30,342 nucleotides of DNA from assembly GCA_900753715.1 (NCBI GenBank), contig CAAEAE010000033.1:1-30342 (forward strand), in the 5' to 3' direction. Position 1 is the stretch's first letter, and every line of letters starts with the position of its first letter. The translations under genes and the position numbers were made by a program. Origin of the DNA: an uncultured Roseburia sp. GTDB lineage: Bacteria; Bacillota_A; Clostridia; Lachnospirales; Lachnospiraceae. Below are positions 1 to 8,302 of this stretch, one piece after another. The notes beneath the pieces are model-generated. The model saw only the letters and a program-made list of their open reading frames with translations, was not told where the DNA came from and did no database searches.

Positions 1-349
1 ATTATTCTACCTTATATACGCTATATTTCGCTTAACCAAGTAAAAGATTGTAAATTTCTCTTTATATAGTCGTATATTAAAACATAAAGTTCTTTCTCAA
101 AACCAGCTATAATTCTACCCTTTTCTACATTTAGTTATAAATCTAAAAATTATATATATAATTTAATATTTCTGTATAAGCACAAAAAAACAGGAAACGT
201 CAAAAATTGACTCACCTGTTTTTTTACTAAAAAATATATTAATTAAACCAATACCACTGAATACTCGCATTAGTCAATAAATACATACTGCATTTTATTG
301 GATCCATTGCACAAGCTTTCACTCTCTACGGGTTCATTCTTTTTAGCAA
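1..349. other. AT-rich intergenic region at left edge
   Basis: I see no convincing gene here. The only clear structure is the hairpin at 184-225 (separate entry). The rest is low-complexity AT-rich sequence lying downstream of the ABC exporter operon. Confidence 0.5.
184..225. terminator. Bidirectional intrinsic terminator after the ABC exporter operon
   Basis: An A7-CAGG arm pairs with a CCTG-T7 arm, and inside them GTCAA pairs with TTGAC. The T run on each strand lets it work in both directions. On the minus strand it lies about 125 bases past the stop codon of the distal ABC gene, so it most likely ends that operon. Confidence 0.7.
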
Positions 350-2056
350 TTACAACTCTACTACAAAATCCGCATGAGCCAGCGTGGACTCACGGTGCGC
401 AATCACAATAGTGGTACGCCCCGTCATCATTCTGTCCAATGCCTCATTTACCAATTTTTCAGAGTTATGATCCAATGCTGACGTTGCCTCATCCAAAATA
501 AGTATAGGTGCATTTTTCAAAATAGCTCTGGCAATGGCAATTCTCTGACGTTGCCCACCAGATAACAAATTTCCGCGTTCCCCTACTTTAGTCTCATATC
601 CATCTTTCAACTCCAAAATAAAATCATGTGCATTTGCAAGCTTTGCCGCATTGACAATATCCTCTTGACTTGCGCTGGGATTTCCATAACGAATATTTTC
701 TGCAATGCTTACATCATAGAGATATGGTTCTTGAGGCACATAACCTATCAGTTGCCGCACCTCTGCTAAAGAATATTCTTCATAGGCCTTTCCTTTGATA
801 AAGATTTTTCCTTTCTTTACAGGATATAGACCTAATATAAGCTTGGCAATGGTGCTCTTACCCTTCCCTGATTCTGCTTTAAGAGCCACGCATTTTCCCT
901 TGGGAATGTCCAAATTAAAATGTCGTAAAACATTCTGCCTGCCATCGTAGGAAAAGGTCATATCTCGGATACTGATTTCTGCATCTCCCTGAAAGGAAAT
1001 CGTCGATGCACTCTCATAGCGTTCAGGTTCCTCTTCAAAATCCAAAAACTCAAACACTCTTTTAGCATTAGCCAGATAACTTGCCATAGACGGAATATAA
1101 AGTCCCACTTGTAACAAATTCCAACTCATAGACCCATATAACAAATAAACTGCCGCCAGCCTATCCACCGTAGTAATTCCCTGACTAACAAAAACAAGTC
1201 CTAACGCAATAAACACTAAAGATCCAAGGAGTTCAAAGATCTGATTCAGTCCATCCAGTTTTGCAGACATAAGATTCATCTTGTTTTGCTCTTTACGATA
1301 TTTTTCATTTTCTTCAATATATTGTTCTACCATCACAGATTTCAAGGAAAATATTTTAATTTGTTCCATTCCTGACAAAATATTGGAAATTCGTTCGGTA
1401 ATGGATACATTGGTGGTGGACATTTCTCGGCTGACTCTTTGCATGGGTTCGATAAACATTCCATTTATCACAAACAGCGTAGCACTGGCACCGAAGAGGC
1501 AGAGCGTCACCTGCCAACTGAGTATCAACATTCCTATCAGGTAAAAGCTCATCATTAAAAATGGCATCAAAACCCGCCGAAAGCGAGAACCGTAGATACC
1601 TTGGGCCCGTTCACAATCATTAATTACTTTTGACATAAAATCGCTGCTGCCCGTCTGCTCATAATAGGAAAAAGGCAGCCGCATACATTTAGAATATAGA
1701 GCTTTTTGCAAATTAGCACCGCCTTTTTTTGCCTCCATAGTATATACATAAAAAGACAGTGCATAAACAAAAAGCGTCAAAAATCCTACCCCTACACACA
1801 TCAACACCTCCTCCCAAAGTCCCGTAAACATGTTCATCTGTGCATAATTTTCTACGCGAAAAATAATATTTTTAAACAAGAGTGCAGTTATCATATCAAA
1901 AACAGACAAAGCTACACTCATGAATATAATAGCAAAAAGATATCTGATAAGTCCTGTCTTCATCATTTTCAACATCCGCCAAAGGATGCGCAAGTCATTA
2001 TTGCTGTCCACATCTTTTGATCCACACTGTCTAATAATCACATCACTAAATGCCAT
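350..2056 (-). CDS. ABC exporter half-transporter (permease fused to ATPase), second of a pair
   Basis: A membrane exporter subunit with an N-terminal six-helix transmembrane domain (about residues 30-330) and a C-terminal ATPase. The Walker A is ESGKGKST, the signature is LSGGQRQR and the Walker B is ILILDEATSALD, followed by an H-loop in IVIAHR. All catalytic motifs look intact. The start ATG has a GGGAGGT ribosome site and overlaps the end of the upstream ABC gene by 11 bases, so the two are co-translated and probably form a heterodimer. The protein stops right after FVVEL, where relatives usually carry a short extra tail, so the last residues may be lost. The substrate cannot be told from sequence; peptides, lipids or drugs are all possible. 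A divergent AraC regulator lies upstream of the pair. Confidence 0.93.
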   Translation of the reverse strand: MAFSDVIIRQCGSKDVDSNNDLRILWRMLKMMKTGLIRYLFAIIFMSVALSVFDMITALLFKNIIFRVENYAQMNMFTGLWEEVLMCVGVGFLTLFVYALSFYVYTMEAKKGGANLQKALYSKCMRLPFSYYEQTGSSDFMSKVINDCERAQGIYGSRFRRVLMPFLMMSFYLIGMLILSWQVTLCLFGASATLFVINGMFIEPMQRVSREMSTTNVSITERISNILSGMEQIKIFSLKSVMVEQYIEENEKYRKEQNKMNLMSAKLDGLNQIFELLGSLVFIALGLVFVSQGITTVDRLAAVYLLYGSMSWNLLQVGLYIPSMASYLANAKRVFEFLDFEEEPERYESASTISFQGDAEISIRDMTFSYDGRQNVLRHFNLDIPKGKCVALKAESGKGKSTIAKLILGLYPVKKGKIFIKGKAYEEYSLAEVRQLIGYVPQEPYLYDVSIAENIRYGNPSASQEDIVNAAKLANAHDFILELKDGYETKVGERGNLLSGGQRQRIAIARAILKNAPILILDEATSALDHNSEKLVNEALDRMMTGRTTIVIAHRESTLAHADFVVEL

Positions 2057-3725
2057 TTGTTCGTACCTCCCTTCTCACAATTTCGCCATTTTCAAAGACA
2101 TATATCTCGTCTGCATCCGCAATAGTGTTTAGTCTATGTGCAATGGTTATCACCGTTCGATTGCGTGAAACTTCTCTCAAAGTTTCCTGAATCTCTCGCT
2201 CTGTCTCCAAATCCACTGCCGAAGTTGGTTCATCCAAAAGCAAAATAGGTGCATCCTTTAAAAAGGCTCGGGCAATTGAAACTCTCTGTTTCTGCCCTCC
2301 GGACAATCTTGCCCCTCGTTCTCCTACTTCCGTATCATAACCCTGAGGCAGTTTCATAATAAAATTATGAATATTCGCCTTTTTACAAGCCTCTATGATC
2401 TCTTCTCTGGTAGCGCTAATCCTACCATAAGCCACATTCTGTGCAATAGTGCCAGGGAACAAAAAAACATTCTGGGACACCAAACTAATATGTTTACGCA
2501 GCGCATTAATATTCCATTCTCTAAAATCATGTCCATAAATGCGGTATTGCCCGGCCTGTGGATAATAAAAACCACACAAAATCTTCATAATGGTAGACTT
2601 ACCCCCTCCAGAATTACCGATCAATGCTACATTACTGCCCCTTTTAATGGTCAGATTAATATTCTTCAAAATCTGCTTTTCTTCTGAATAACCAAAATTC
2701 ACATGCTTCAATTCAAAGGCAATCTCACCTTCAGGCGCAAAATCACCTTTTCCAGACACTTCCTCTTCCTGATTAAGAATCTCCTGTAATCTTTTTATAG
2801 AAATGCTATATTCTCGGATGGAAGCAATCTGACCCGGAATATTTCCCATAGGCTTTGAAATCTGATCCAGCAGCATTGCATAGGCCAAAATTGTGCCAAC
2901 GGTCATCCGTCCATGATATGCCTCATAGATGCAGAACAAATAACAGCAGAGCTTTGGTATCCATCGCACCAAATCCCCCACAACAAAGTTCATCGCCAGT
3001 ACCTTGGTTCGGCGTGACTCATTTCGCACAATCTCATCTGTTATATCAAAAATACGTTTCTTCTGTAGTTCATATAAATTAAAGGTCTTGCCAACTAAAA
3101 TACCTTGAATTACATCATAAGCAGAATTTTCCAATTTATCATACAACTGCCTGCGCACTACAGCTATTTTTCCAACCATTTTTGTCAGTTTCCCTGCACT
3201 CCAAAACAGCAATGGATAGCATACCATCGTCACTAACAACAGACGTACACTTTGTAAGCCTATGTAACTGCACACAGTTACTATAGTGATTATTGCTACT
3301 AAAAACTCCGGGATACACTCCGCAAACAGTGTCTCAATCTGATACATATCCGACAAAAGTTTATTCATTAAAGTTCCCGTTCCTTCTGAATCGAAATACG
3401 GAATACGGATCTTTACCAGCTTACTTACCAACATATTGCGAATATCCGTTTGCATACAAATACTGAATGTATTCTTGGAATAACTCTTTCCAAAAGCTAT
3501 TCCCCCTCCCAAGAGCATGAGAATAATAAACGGAATCATAAATTCTAACAAGGCAACATTTTCCCCGGTAAATAAGTTGTCTGTAGCGTTAGCAATTTTA
3601 CTACTTCCAACCACTATTATCAGAACTAATGCATAGGAAAAAAATATATACAAGAAACAAAAATACCAATATTTTCGAATAGCGTTCAAAAGATCAGAAT
3701 TTTTAGGGAATATAAAACTCTTCAT
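2046..3725 (-). CDS. ABC exporter half-transporter (permease fused to ATPase), first of a pair
   Basis: A type I ABC exporter half-molecule of about 560 residues: a transmembrane domain (about residues 15-320) followed by an ATPase. The Walker A is GNSGGGKST, the Q-loop region is SLVSQNVFLFPG, the signature is LSGGQKQR and the Walker B is ILLLDEPTSAVD. It is the first gene of a two-gene operon with the next half-transporter, which fits a heterodimeric exporter. The start ATG is preceded by AAAGGAGAGG at good spacing. The divergent AraC-type regulator 183 bases away is the obvious candidate controller. The exported compound is unknown. The regulator-plus-pair arrangement is common in Clostridia and need not be linked to the biosynthetic operon at 5159-9356. 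Confidence 0.93.
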   Translation of the reverse strand: MKSFIFPKNSDLLNAIRKYWYFCFLYIFFSYALVLIIVVGSSKIANATDNLFTGENVALLEFMIPFIILMLLGGGIAFGKSYSKNTFSICMQTDIRNMLVSKLVKIRIPYFDSEGTGTLMNKLLSDMYQIETLFAECIPEFLVAIITIVTVCSYIGLQSVRLLLVTMVCYPLLFWSAGKLTKMVGKIAVVRRQLYDKLENSAYDVIQGILVGKTFNLYELQKKRIFDITDEIVRNESRRTKVLAMNFVVGDLVRWIPKLCCYLFCIYEAYHGRMTVGTILAYAMLLDQISKPMGNIPGQIASIREYSISIKRLQEILNQEEEVSGKGDFAPEGEIAFELKHVNFGYSEEKQILKNINLTIKRGSNVALIGNSGGGKSTIMKILCGFYYPQAGQYRIYGHDFREWNINALRKHISLVSQNVFLFPGTIAQNVAYGRISATREEIIEACKKANIHNFIMKLPQGYDTEVGERGARLSGGQKQRVSIARAFLKDAPILLLDEPTSAVDLETEREIQETLREVSRNRTVITIAHRLNTIADADEIYVFENGEIVRREVRTNGI

Positions 3726-3807
3726 TCGTACCTCTCCTTTAGTATAAGTTATGTTGGAAACACTATCTCTTCATTTTCACCAAATTATACAGCATCTTTC
3801 AAGAGAA

Positions 3808-3831
3808 AACCTCTATATATACATAGAGGTT
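3808..3831. promoter_or_regulatory. Inverted repeat in the divergent ABC / AraC promoter region
   Basis: A perfect 9-base inverted repeat, AACCTCTAT - 6 bases - ATAGAGGTT, lies between the divergent ABC operon and the AraC-type regulator. No T run follows directly on either strand, so an operator is more likely than a terminator. The binding protein is not known; the adjacent regulator is a guess. Confidence 0.45.
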
Positions 3832-3908
3832 GCTTGATTTTTCAGTTTTTTTAATATATTTTAGAAGTAAAGAATTTATTTTGTTAAATAAGCATAAGGA
3901 GAACTACC

Positions 3909-4745
3909 ATGCCAGCGCCAATCCATCCAGACTACAATTTCAAAGTAAATCATAAAAAACGCGATAATCATTACTCTATGAATACCGCTGCATCCTATGA
4001 AAATATGTACGGTATTGGTTATATGCTTTCCGGAGACCGTATCATCGTTACTCCTCAAAAAACAATAACTGTACATCCCGGCACAATTCAGTTCATTCAC
4101 AAAAATCTTATACATCGTACTACTTATATTTCTGAGGGAATTTATGAAAATATTGATATAAAATTTCGGGAATCTATACTAGAACATATCATTTCAGTAA
4201 TCGGGCAGGAACGTTTTAATATGCTTTATGACCAAATTAGCATTACTCTCACCCCACAAGCCACCGAACAAATCGATCAGACTGTTAAGCTTATTGAACA
4301 TGAATGGAATAATTACGACACCTACTCGGATGCCATTATTCAAGGCCTTGTTGTACAATTTTTCGTAATAGCATTACGTGGACAATCATTTTCCCCCAAA
4401 AACGACGTCATTCTGAAAGAAACTCATTTTTCCTTAATAAATGCAATCTATTACGTTCAGTGCCACTATGCAGAGGATCCTTCCTTAAAAGAAACGGCAG
4501 CGGCAGTGCACCTATCTGATGCATATCTTTCCAGACTATTTACGTCTCGCCTAGATACAACCTACTCCCGTTTCCTCACAGGGGTAAAAATTTCTCATGC
4601 CATGGCATTACTTGTTAATACAAATTTGACCATTACAGAAATTGCCGTCCAATGCGGATATGACAACAGCAATTATTTTTCCGATGCATTTAAAAAAAAT
4701 GTCGGTATTTCTCCCTTAAAGTATAGAAAGACCCCTCTATATTGA
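3909..4745 (+). CDS. AraC/XylS-family transcriptional regulator
   Basis: A 278-residue regulator with an N-terminal cupin-like sensing region (about residues 1-150) and a C-terminal double helix-turn-helix (about residues 180-275). The second HTH carries the family signature ITEIAVQCGYDNSNYFSDAF, followed by the typical ending GISPLKYRK. The start has an AAGGAG site 8 bases upstream. It is divergent from the ABC exporter pair and probably controls it, in response to an unidentified ligand. The length is normal for the family and nothing looks broken. Confidence 0.92.
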   Translation: MPAPIHPDYNFKVNHKKRDNHYSMNTAASYENMYGIGYMLSGDRIIVTPQKTITVHPGTIQFIHKNLIHRTTYISEGIYENIDIKFRESILEHIISVIGQERFNMLYDQISITLTPQATEQIDQTVKLIEHEWNNYDTYSDAIIQGLVVQFFVIALRGQSFSPKNDVILKETHFSLINAIYYVQCHYAEDPSLKETAAAVHLSDAYLSRLFTSRLDTTYSRFLTGVKISHAMALLVNTNLTITEIAVQCGYDNSNYFSDAFKKNVGISPLKYRKTPLY

Positions 4746-5158
4746 TAACCTATTTTCAAAATAATAACCACCCATTAACGAGTGGTTTACTTCCCTCCTA
4801 CAGGATACAACTATTGTTCAACACCCAAAGCCACTAATTTCACTTTGTTCAAATCTATAACACCTTCAGAAAGACACTTGTGCAATCCCCAACAATTTTT
4901 TGCAGATGTCTTTCTATTATTAATGAGTGTCTATTTTTCTTTTAACTGAACATATATCCATTACATAGTCCATCCGTTGATTTGAAAAATTTAATATTTT
5001 TTAAATTTCTAAACTTTGTAGAGATTAATCAATATGCGAGTTATTTGCATGATACTCTTAATGCACAAGGTATGTATGAAAACCTTTTTAGTGAGTTTTA
5101 CGATTTGGCAACTTTTTAGTTTTCATCCTTCGCTTATAAATATAATTCTCGCATATTT
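4746..5158. other. Intergenic region with two hairpins and an orphan coding-like stretch
   Basis: It lies downstream of the AraC gene and downstream of the minus-strand nitroreductase, so it is a convergent spacer. AACCAC/GTGGTT at 4766-4787 is a small hairpin just past the AraC stop, without a T run. A longer imperfect hairpin spans 4868-4914, with AGAAAGACA pairing with TGTCTTTCT. A coding-like fragment follows (separate entry). Confidence 0.4.
4946..5119 (+). pseudogene. Possible C-terminal remnant of an unidentified protein
   Basis: There are 57 open codons ending in a TAG, with no usable start codon or ribosome site. The last 30 or so residues (QYASYLHDTLNAQGMYENLF, then SEFYDLATF) look like real amphipathic protein rather than random AT-rich translation. 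I do not recognise the family. It may be the tail of a gene cut off by rearrangement at the edge of the AT-rich island, or chance. Confidence 0.25.
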
Positions 5159-5668
5159 CTAATAAATTTCTTTATAAATCAATTTACTTAATTCTTTTCT
5201 ATCTGTTCGAGCCATAGCTCCATCTGCATATCCGATGCAAATTACAGCCATAAGCTCATAAGTCTCTGGTACATTAATGATTTTGTTCACTTCTGTTTCC
5301 CTTTGCAAAATTTCTCCTATCCAACATGTATCTATATTCATTGATGATGCCTGTAAACAGATATTTTCAATTGCAGCTCCAATAGCTTGCAAGTCTTTCT
5401 TATAATTATAAGAACTCTCATTGTCTAAATATATCATAATAAAGGCATCTGCTTCTTGCATCCACTCTCTATATATGGAACAACTAGCAATTTTATTTTT
5501 TGTTTCTTTTTCTTTTACAACTACAAATCTCCAAGGTTGACCATTTTTTCCTGAAGGTGCCCACCGTGCCCCCTCCAATATCGTATAAATATCCTGAATA
5601 GATACTGATTTTGCTAAAAATTTTCTACAACTTTTTCTACTTTTAAGCAGCGAATGAATTTCACCCAT
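5159..5668 (-). CDS. Small nitroreductase-family FMN oxidoreductase
   Basis: A 169-residue protein of the nitroreductase superfamily, whose members use FMN and NAD(P)H. The FMN-binding signature RKSCRKF (residues 11-17), the APSGKNGQPWRFVVV stretch (37-51) and the late GAAIENICLQA helix followed by WIGEI (97-121) are all present. It is at the short end for the family. The start has an AAGGGAG site. It is the last gene of the five-gene operon, 24 bases after the acyl ligase. In carrier-protein and RiPP pathways this fold often oxidises a bound substrate (amine, thiazoline or oxazoline) or reduces an enoyl or imine, so a tailoring role is plausible. The actual substrate is not predictable from sequence. 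Confidence 0.88.
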   Translation of the reverse strand: MGEIHSLLKSRKSCRKFLAKSVSIQDIYTILEGARWAPSGKNGQPWRFVVVKEKETKNKIASCSIYREWMQEADAFIMIYLDNESSYNYKKDLQAIGAAIENICLQASSMNIDTCWIGEILQRETEVNKIINVPETYELMAVICIGYADGAMARTDRKELSKLIYKEIY

Positions 5669-5692
5669 ATGGCAAGCTCCCTTTATTAACTT

Positions 5693-7147
5693 TCAATTTT
5701 CTTCTTGACATTTGGATCCTCTTACTAATTTACCAGATGCGTTCCTTTTCAACGCATCTACAATAGTAATTTTATCGGGCAACAAATGTCCTGGTAGCAT
5801 TTCACATAATATTTTCCATAGTTCACTTTCTGTTACTATCTGTTTTAACACAATATCTACATAAATTTGTTCTGTACCATTGCGTTTAACTCCATATGCT
5901 ACACAATTCTCTACATATGCGCATCTCAATAGAACACTTTCAATTTCTCTAGGATATATATTCAACCCCGCTTTTATAATCATATCATCGGCTCTTCCCA
6001 ATATATATAAATTATTATTCGGATCCTTATATCCCATATCTCCTGTCCATAAATAACCATCTCGAATTTTTTTGTTGGTCTCTTGTAGATCCTTATAATA
6101 TCCCACCATAATAGATTTTGATTTTACAATCACATGACCGAGTTTACCACTTTCAACATCGTTCCCCCTATCATCAACTATCCTTATTAGTGTATCTGTC
6201 AGCCCAATACCTACTGATTCTGGAAATTCGTCAAATTGGGAAGGCGGCAAAAAGCTAACTCTTGGTGAGTTTTCTGTCAAACCATAAATATTATATATTT
6301 CAGCATTCGGAAATGTCTTTCTAATATTTATAGCAATTTCTTTGGTTAAACATTCCCCACTCAAAGCCATTTTTCGAATTGATCTATTTATTTCTGCTCC
6401 CCTATACAGCCTCGATAATTGATTAAAAATTGTGGGAGTACCACACATAACTTCAATATGCAGGTCGTCAATCGTCTTCTTGATCAGAAATGGATCATAC
6501 TTTCCACTGTAAAATATCAAATCCAAGCCATTAACTAATGACACCAAGAGCTCACCTGTTAAAACAGCGCAATGATAAAAGGGACGCGATATTAATATTT
6601 TTTCCTTTTCTTTTATATCAAAATAATTTTGTATTGCTTTTATATTTGATAATAATCCTTGATCGCTAATCATCACACCTTTGGGAGTTCCAGTTGTCCC
6701 CGAAGTACACATGATTAAAGCTACGCTTTGTAAATAATCTTTTTCTGGACTATGCATGATAGAGGGCTGTTTGGGGTCATTAATATTGTATACTGGAATT
6801 TCAAAAGACATTTCATTTTCTGCAAAATCAATAGCTACTATATCTGGCTTTGTTTTTTCTATTATTTTCATGCAATGGTCTTTTCCATAGTTTTCAGACA
6901 TAATTATCGGTATTACTTTTGCCTTCAAACAGGATAAAATAAATGCACATTCATTCGTCTTATTTTTGCATAAAATTGCACATTTTGTTTTTGGTAAAAG
7001 AAGACTTGTAAATTTGTCATATAAATCATTAACATTACATATCAAATGTTCATATGTAAATTGTCTTCCTGATTCTATGTCCATAATACAAGACCCTTTA
7101 TGTTTATTTATATTAGTCTCCAAAAAATCCCATAACATAAACATCAC
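5693..7147 (-). CDS. AMP-forming acyl/aminoacyl ligase (ANL adenylating enzyme)
   Basis: A stand-alone adenylation enzyme of 484 residues. It activates a carboxylic acid with ATP and hands the acyl group to a thiol. Visible motifs are the P-loop TSGTTGTPKGV (about 148-158), YGLTE (288-292), TGD (368-370), hinge GRADD (384-388) and the catalytic lysine in NASGK (473). It directly follows the carrier protein gene, with GTGATG overlapping the carrier stop by 4 bases (GTG at 7147 or ATG at 7144). The natural reading is that it loads that carrier, as BtrJ-type or DltA-type ligases do. The acid could be an amino, aryl or fatty acid; I could not assign the pocket code. It sits in the AT-rich operon at 5159-9356. 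Confidence 0.9.
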   Translation of the reverse strand: MMFMLWDFLETNINKHKGSCIMDIESGRQFTYEHLICNVNDLYDKFTSLLLPKTKCAILCKNKTNECAFILSCLKAKVIPIIMSENYGKDHCMKIIEKTKPDIVAIDFAENEMSFEIPVYNINDPKQPSIMHSPEKDYLQSVALIMCTSGTTGTPKGVMISDQGLLSNIKAIQNYFDIKEKEKILISRPFYHCAVLTGELLVSLVNGLDLIFYSGKYDPFLIKKTIDDLHIEVMCGTPTIFNQLSRLYRGAEINRSIRKMALSGECLTKEIAINIRKTFPNAEIYNIYGLTENSPRVSFLPPSQFDEFPESVGIGLTDTLIRIVDDRGNDVESGKLGHVIVKSKSIMVGYYKDLQETNKKIRDGYLWTGDMGYKDPNNNLYILGRADDMIIKAGLNIYPREIESVLLRCAYVENCVAYGVKRNGTEQIYVDIVLKQIVTESELWKILCEMLPGHLLPDKITIVDALKRNASGKLVRGSKCQEEN

Positions 7148-7380
7148 CCTAAATTTTCTACCACTAATTCAATCACATTATCTACTGTAGAAAATCTACT
7201 CTGCGAAAGCATTGAATCATCAAAGCAAATATTAAATTCTTCTTCCAACATTACAGCAAGTTCAACATTTTTCAAGGAATCATACCCTAACTCTTTTAAT
7301 GTCATTCCTTTTTGAACCGCAATTCCAGTATTTACAACTTCTCCAATTACTTTAATAACTCTTTCATCTACATTGCTCAT
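7144..7380 (-). CDS. Acyl/peptidyl carrier protein
   Basis: A 78-residue four-helix carrier protein. The phosphopantetheine attachment serine is in LGYDSLKNVEL (serine 35 from this start), matching the conserved DSL motif. An in-frame TTG at 7386 would add two residues, but the ATG at 7380 is better placed. It overlaps the end of the upstream gene and is overlapped by the acyl ligase, so translation is coupled to both. Its job is to hold the acid activated by the ligase for the next enzymes. The DDSM stretch and acidic surface are typical. It is unlikely to be the housekeeping fatty-acid AcpP, because no fab genes are nearby. Confidence 0.92.
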   Translation of the reverse strand: MSNVDERVIKVIGEVVNTGIAVQKGMTLKELGYDSLKNVELAVMLEEEFNICFDDSMLSQSRFSTVDNVIELVVENLG

Positions 7381-8302
7381 ACACAATATCCATCCTTTCT
7401 AACGCCTTTTTCTTAACATTTTTTTGAATGCCTGTTGCTTCACCAACCAAGGCAATTACCTTGTCTAAATCATGGTTTTTTCGGATATTCATATACTCTA
7501 ACCTTAAATAAATGTTATCCAATCTTTTTATTTCATCCTCAATAAATTTGTCTGTTCCATATGCGCAAAAGAAAGCTTGCAATCTTTTTACTACAACTCG
7601 GTAAATACCTATACTATCTCTTATTTTCCCGAATCCAAGGTATAAATTTCCACTTAATATAACCTGAGACTTTAATTTCTGCTCTAGCTGAACTATTTTT
7701 CCCCTGTTGATTATAGATCCGATATTCTTATGGATGACTCGGATACTAAAGGCATGTTCTCTTCCTATATATTTTTTCAATTCAGCACTTTCAAAATTAC
7801 CTGTAAGATATGGTCGATCATTTACATAGGTATACAATCCATTTGTATTCTTACAACACATAATATAATGATCATTCCGCCACGCATTGATATTTAATAA
7901 TTCTTTGGTAGCACTTTCATTCAATTCCATCAAAAAAATTTGTTTAGAATCAATTCTTTCTATGTCTTCTAAATTCATCTGGACTAATTCTAACATCCCA
8001 TCATTAACCAATGTATTTTGAATCCGTTCAATAAACTTAATGGAACTATACTCTTGGCCTTTAAAAAGAAGATAATTTATTATTTCTTCAATGTCAAAGT
8101 AACTTTTATAGAAAATGCATTTCCAATTATAAGTTTCTCTACTCAGAACATATATAACATAATCTTCAACACAAGACAGTCCGAATTCATTTTGAAAATA
8201 ATCTTCCTCAAAAATCATATATACTCCATAGCAATATATTAACAATGTTCTGTTACATATACTTTCCAAATCATTACGCAAAAAGTCTCTACTCTGTATC
8301 AA
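7364..8302 (-). CDS. Hypothetical protein, possible BtrH-like acyl-carrier transferase / papain-fold protein
   Basis: A 312-residue protein I cannot place with certainty. Residues 139-190 read NAWRNDHYIMCCKNT, then GLYTYVNDRP, then an ELKKYIG helix. That layout (a histidine in HYI, a turn, then VND before a helix) resembles the catalytic His/Asp region of BtrH-type and C39-like cysteine enzymes. Cysteines 16 and 24 are candidate nucleophiles, and the C-terminal third is helical. BtrH moves an acyl group from a carrier protein to an amine in butirosin biosynthesis, which would fit the ligase and carrier next door. The start is TTG at 8302, overlapping the upstream stop by 14 bases; the next Met is residue 29. 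The family call is inference. The gene itself is well supported by operon position and coding character. Confidence 0.75.
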   Translation of the reverse strand: MIQSRDFLRNDLESICNRTLLIYCYGVYMIFEEDYFQNEFGLSCVEDYVIYVLSRETYNWKCIFYKSYFDIEEIINYLLFKGQEYSSIKFIERIQNTLVNDGMLELVQMNLEDIERIDSKQIFLMELNESATKELLNINAWRNDHYIMCCKNTNGLYTYVNDRPYLTGNFESAELKKYIGREHAFSIRVIHKNIGSIINRGKIVQLEQKLKSQVILSGNLYLGFGKIRDSIGIYRVVVKRLQAFFCAYGTDKFIEDEIKRLDNIYLRLEYMNIRKNHDLDKVIALVGEATGIQKNVKKKALERMDIVYEQCR

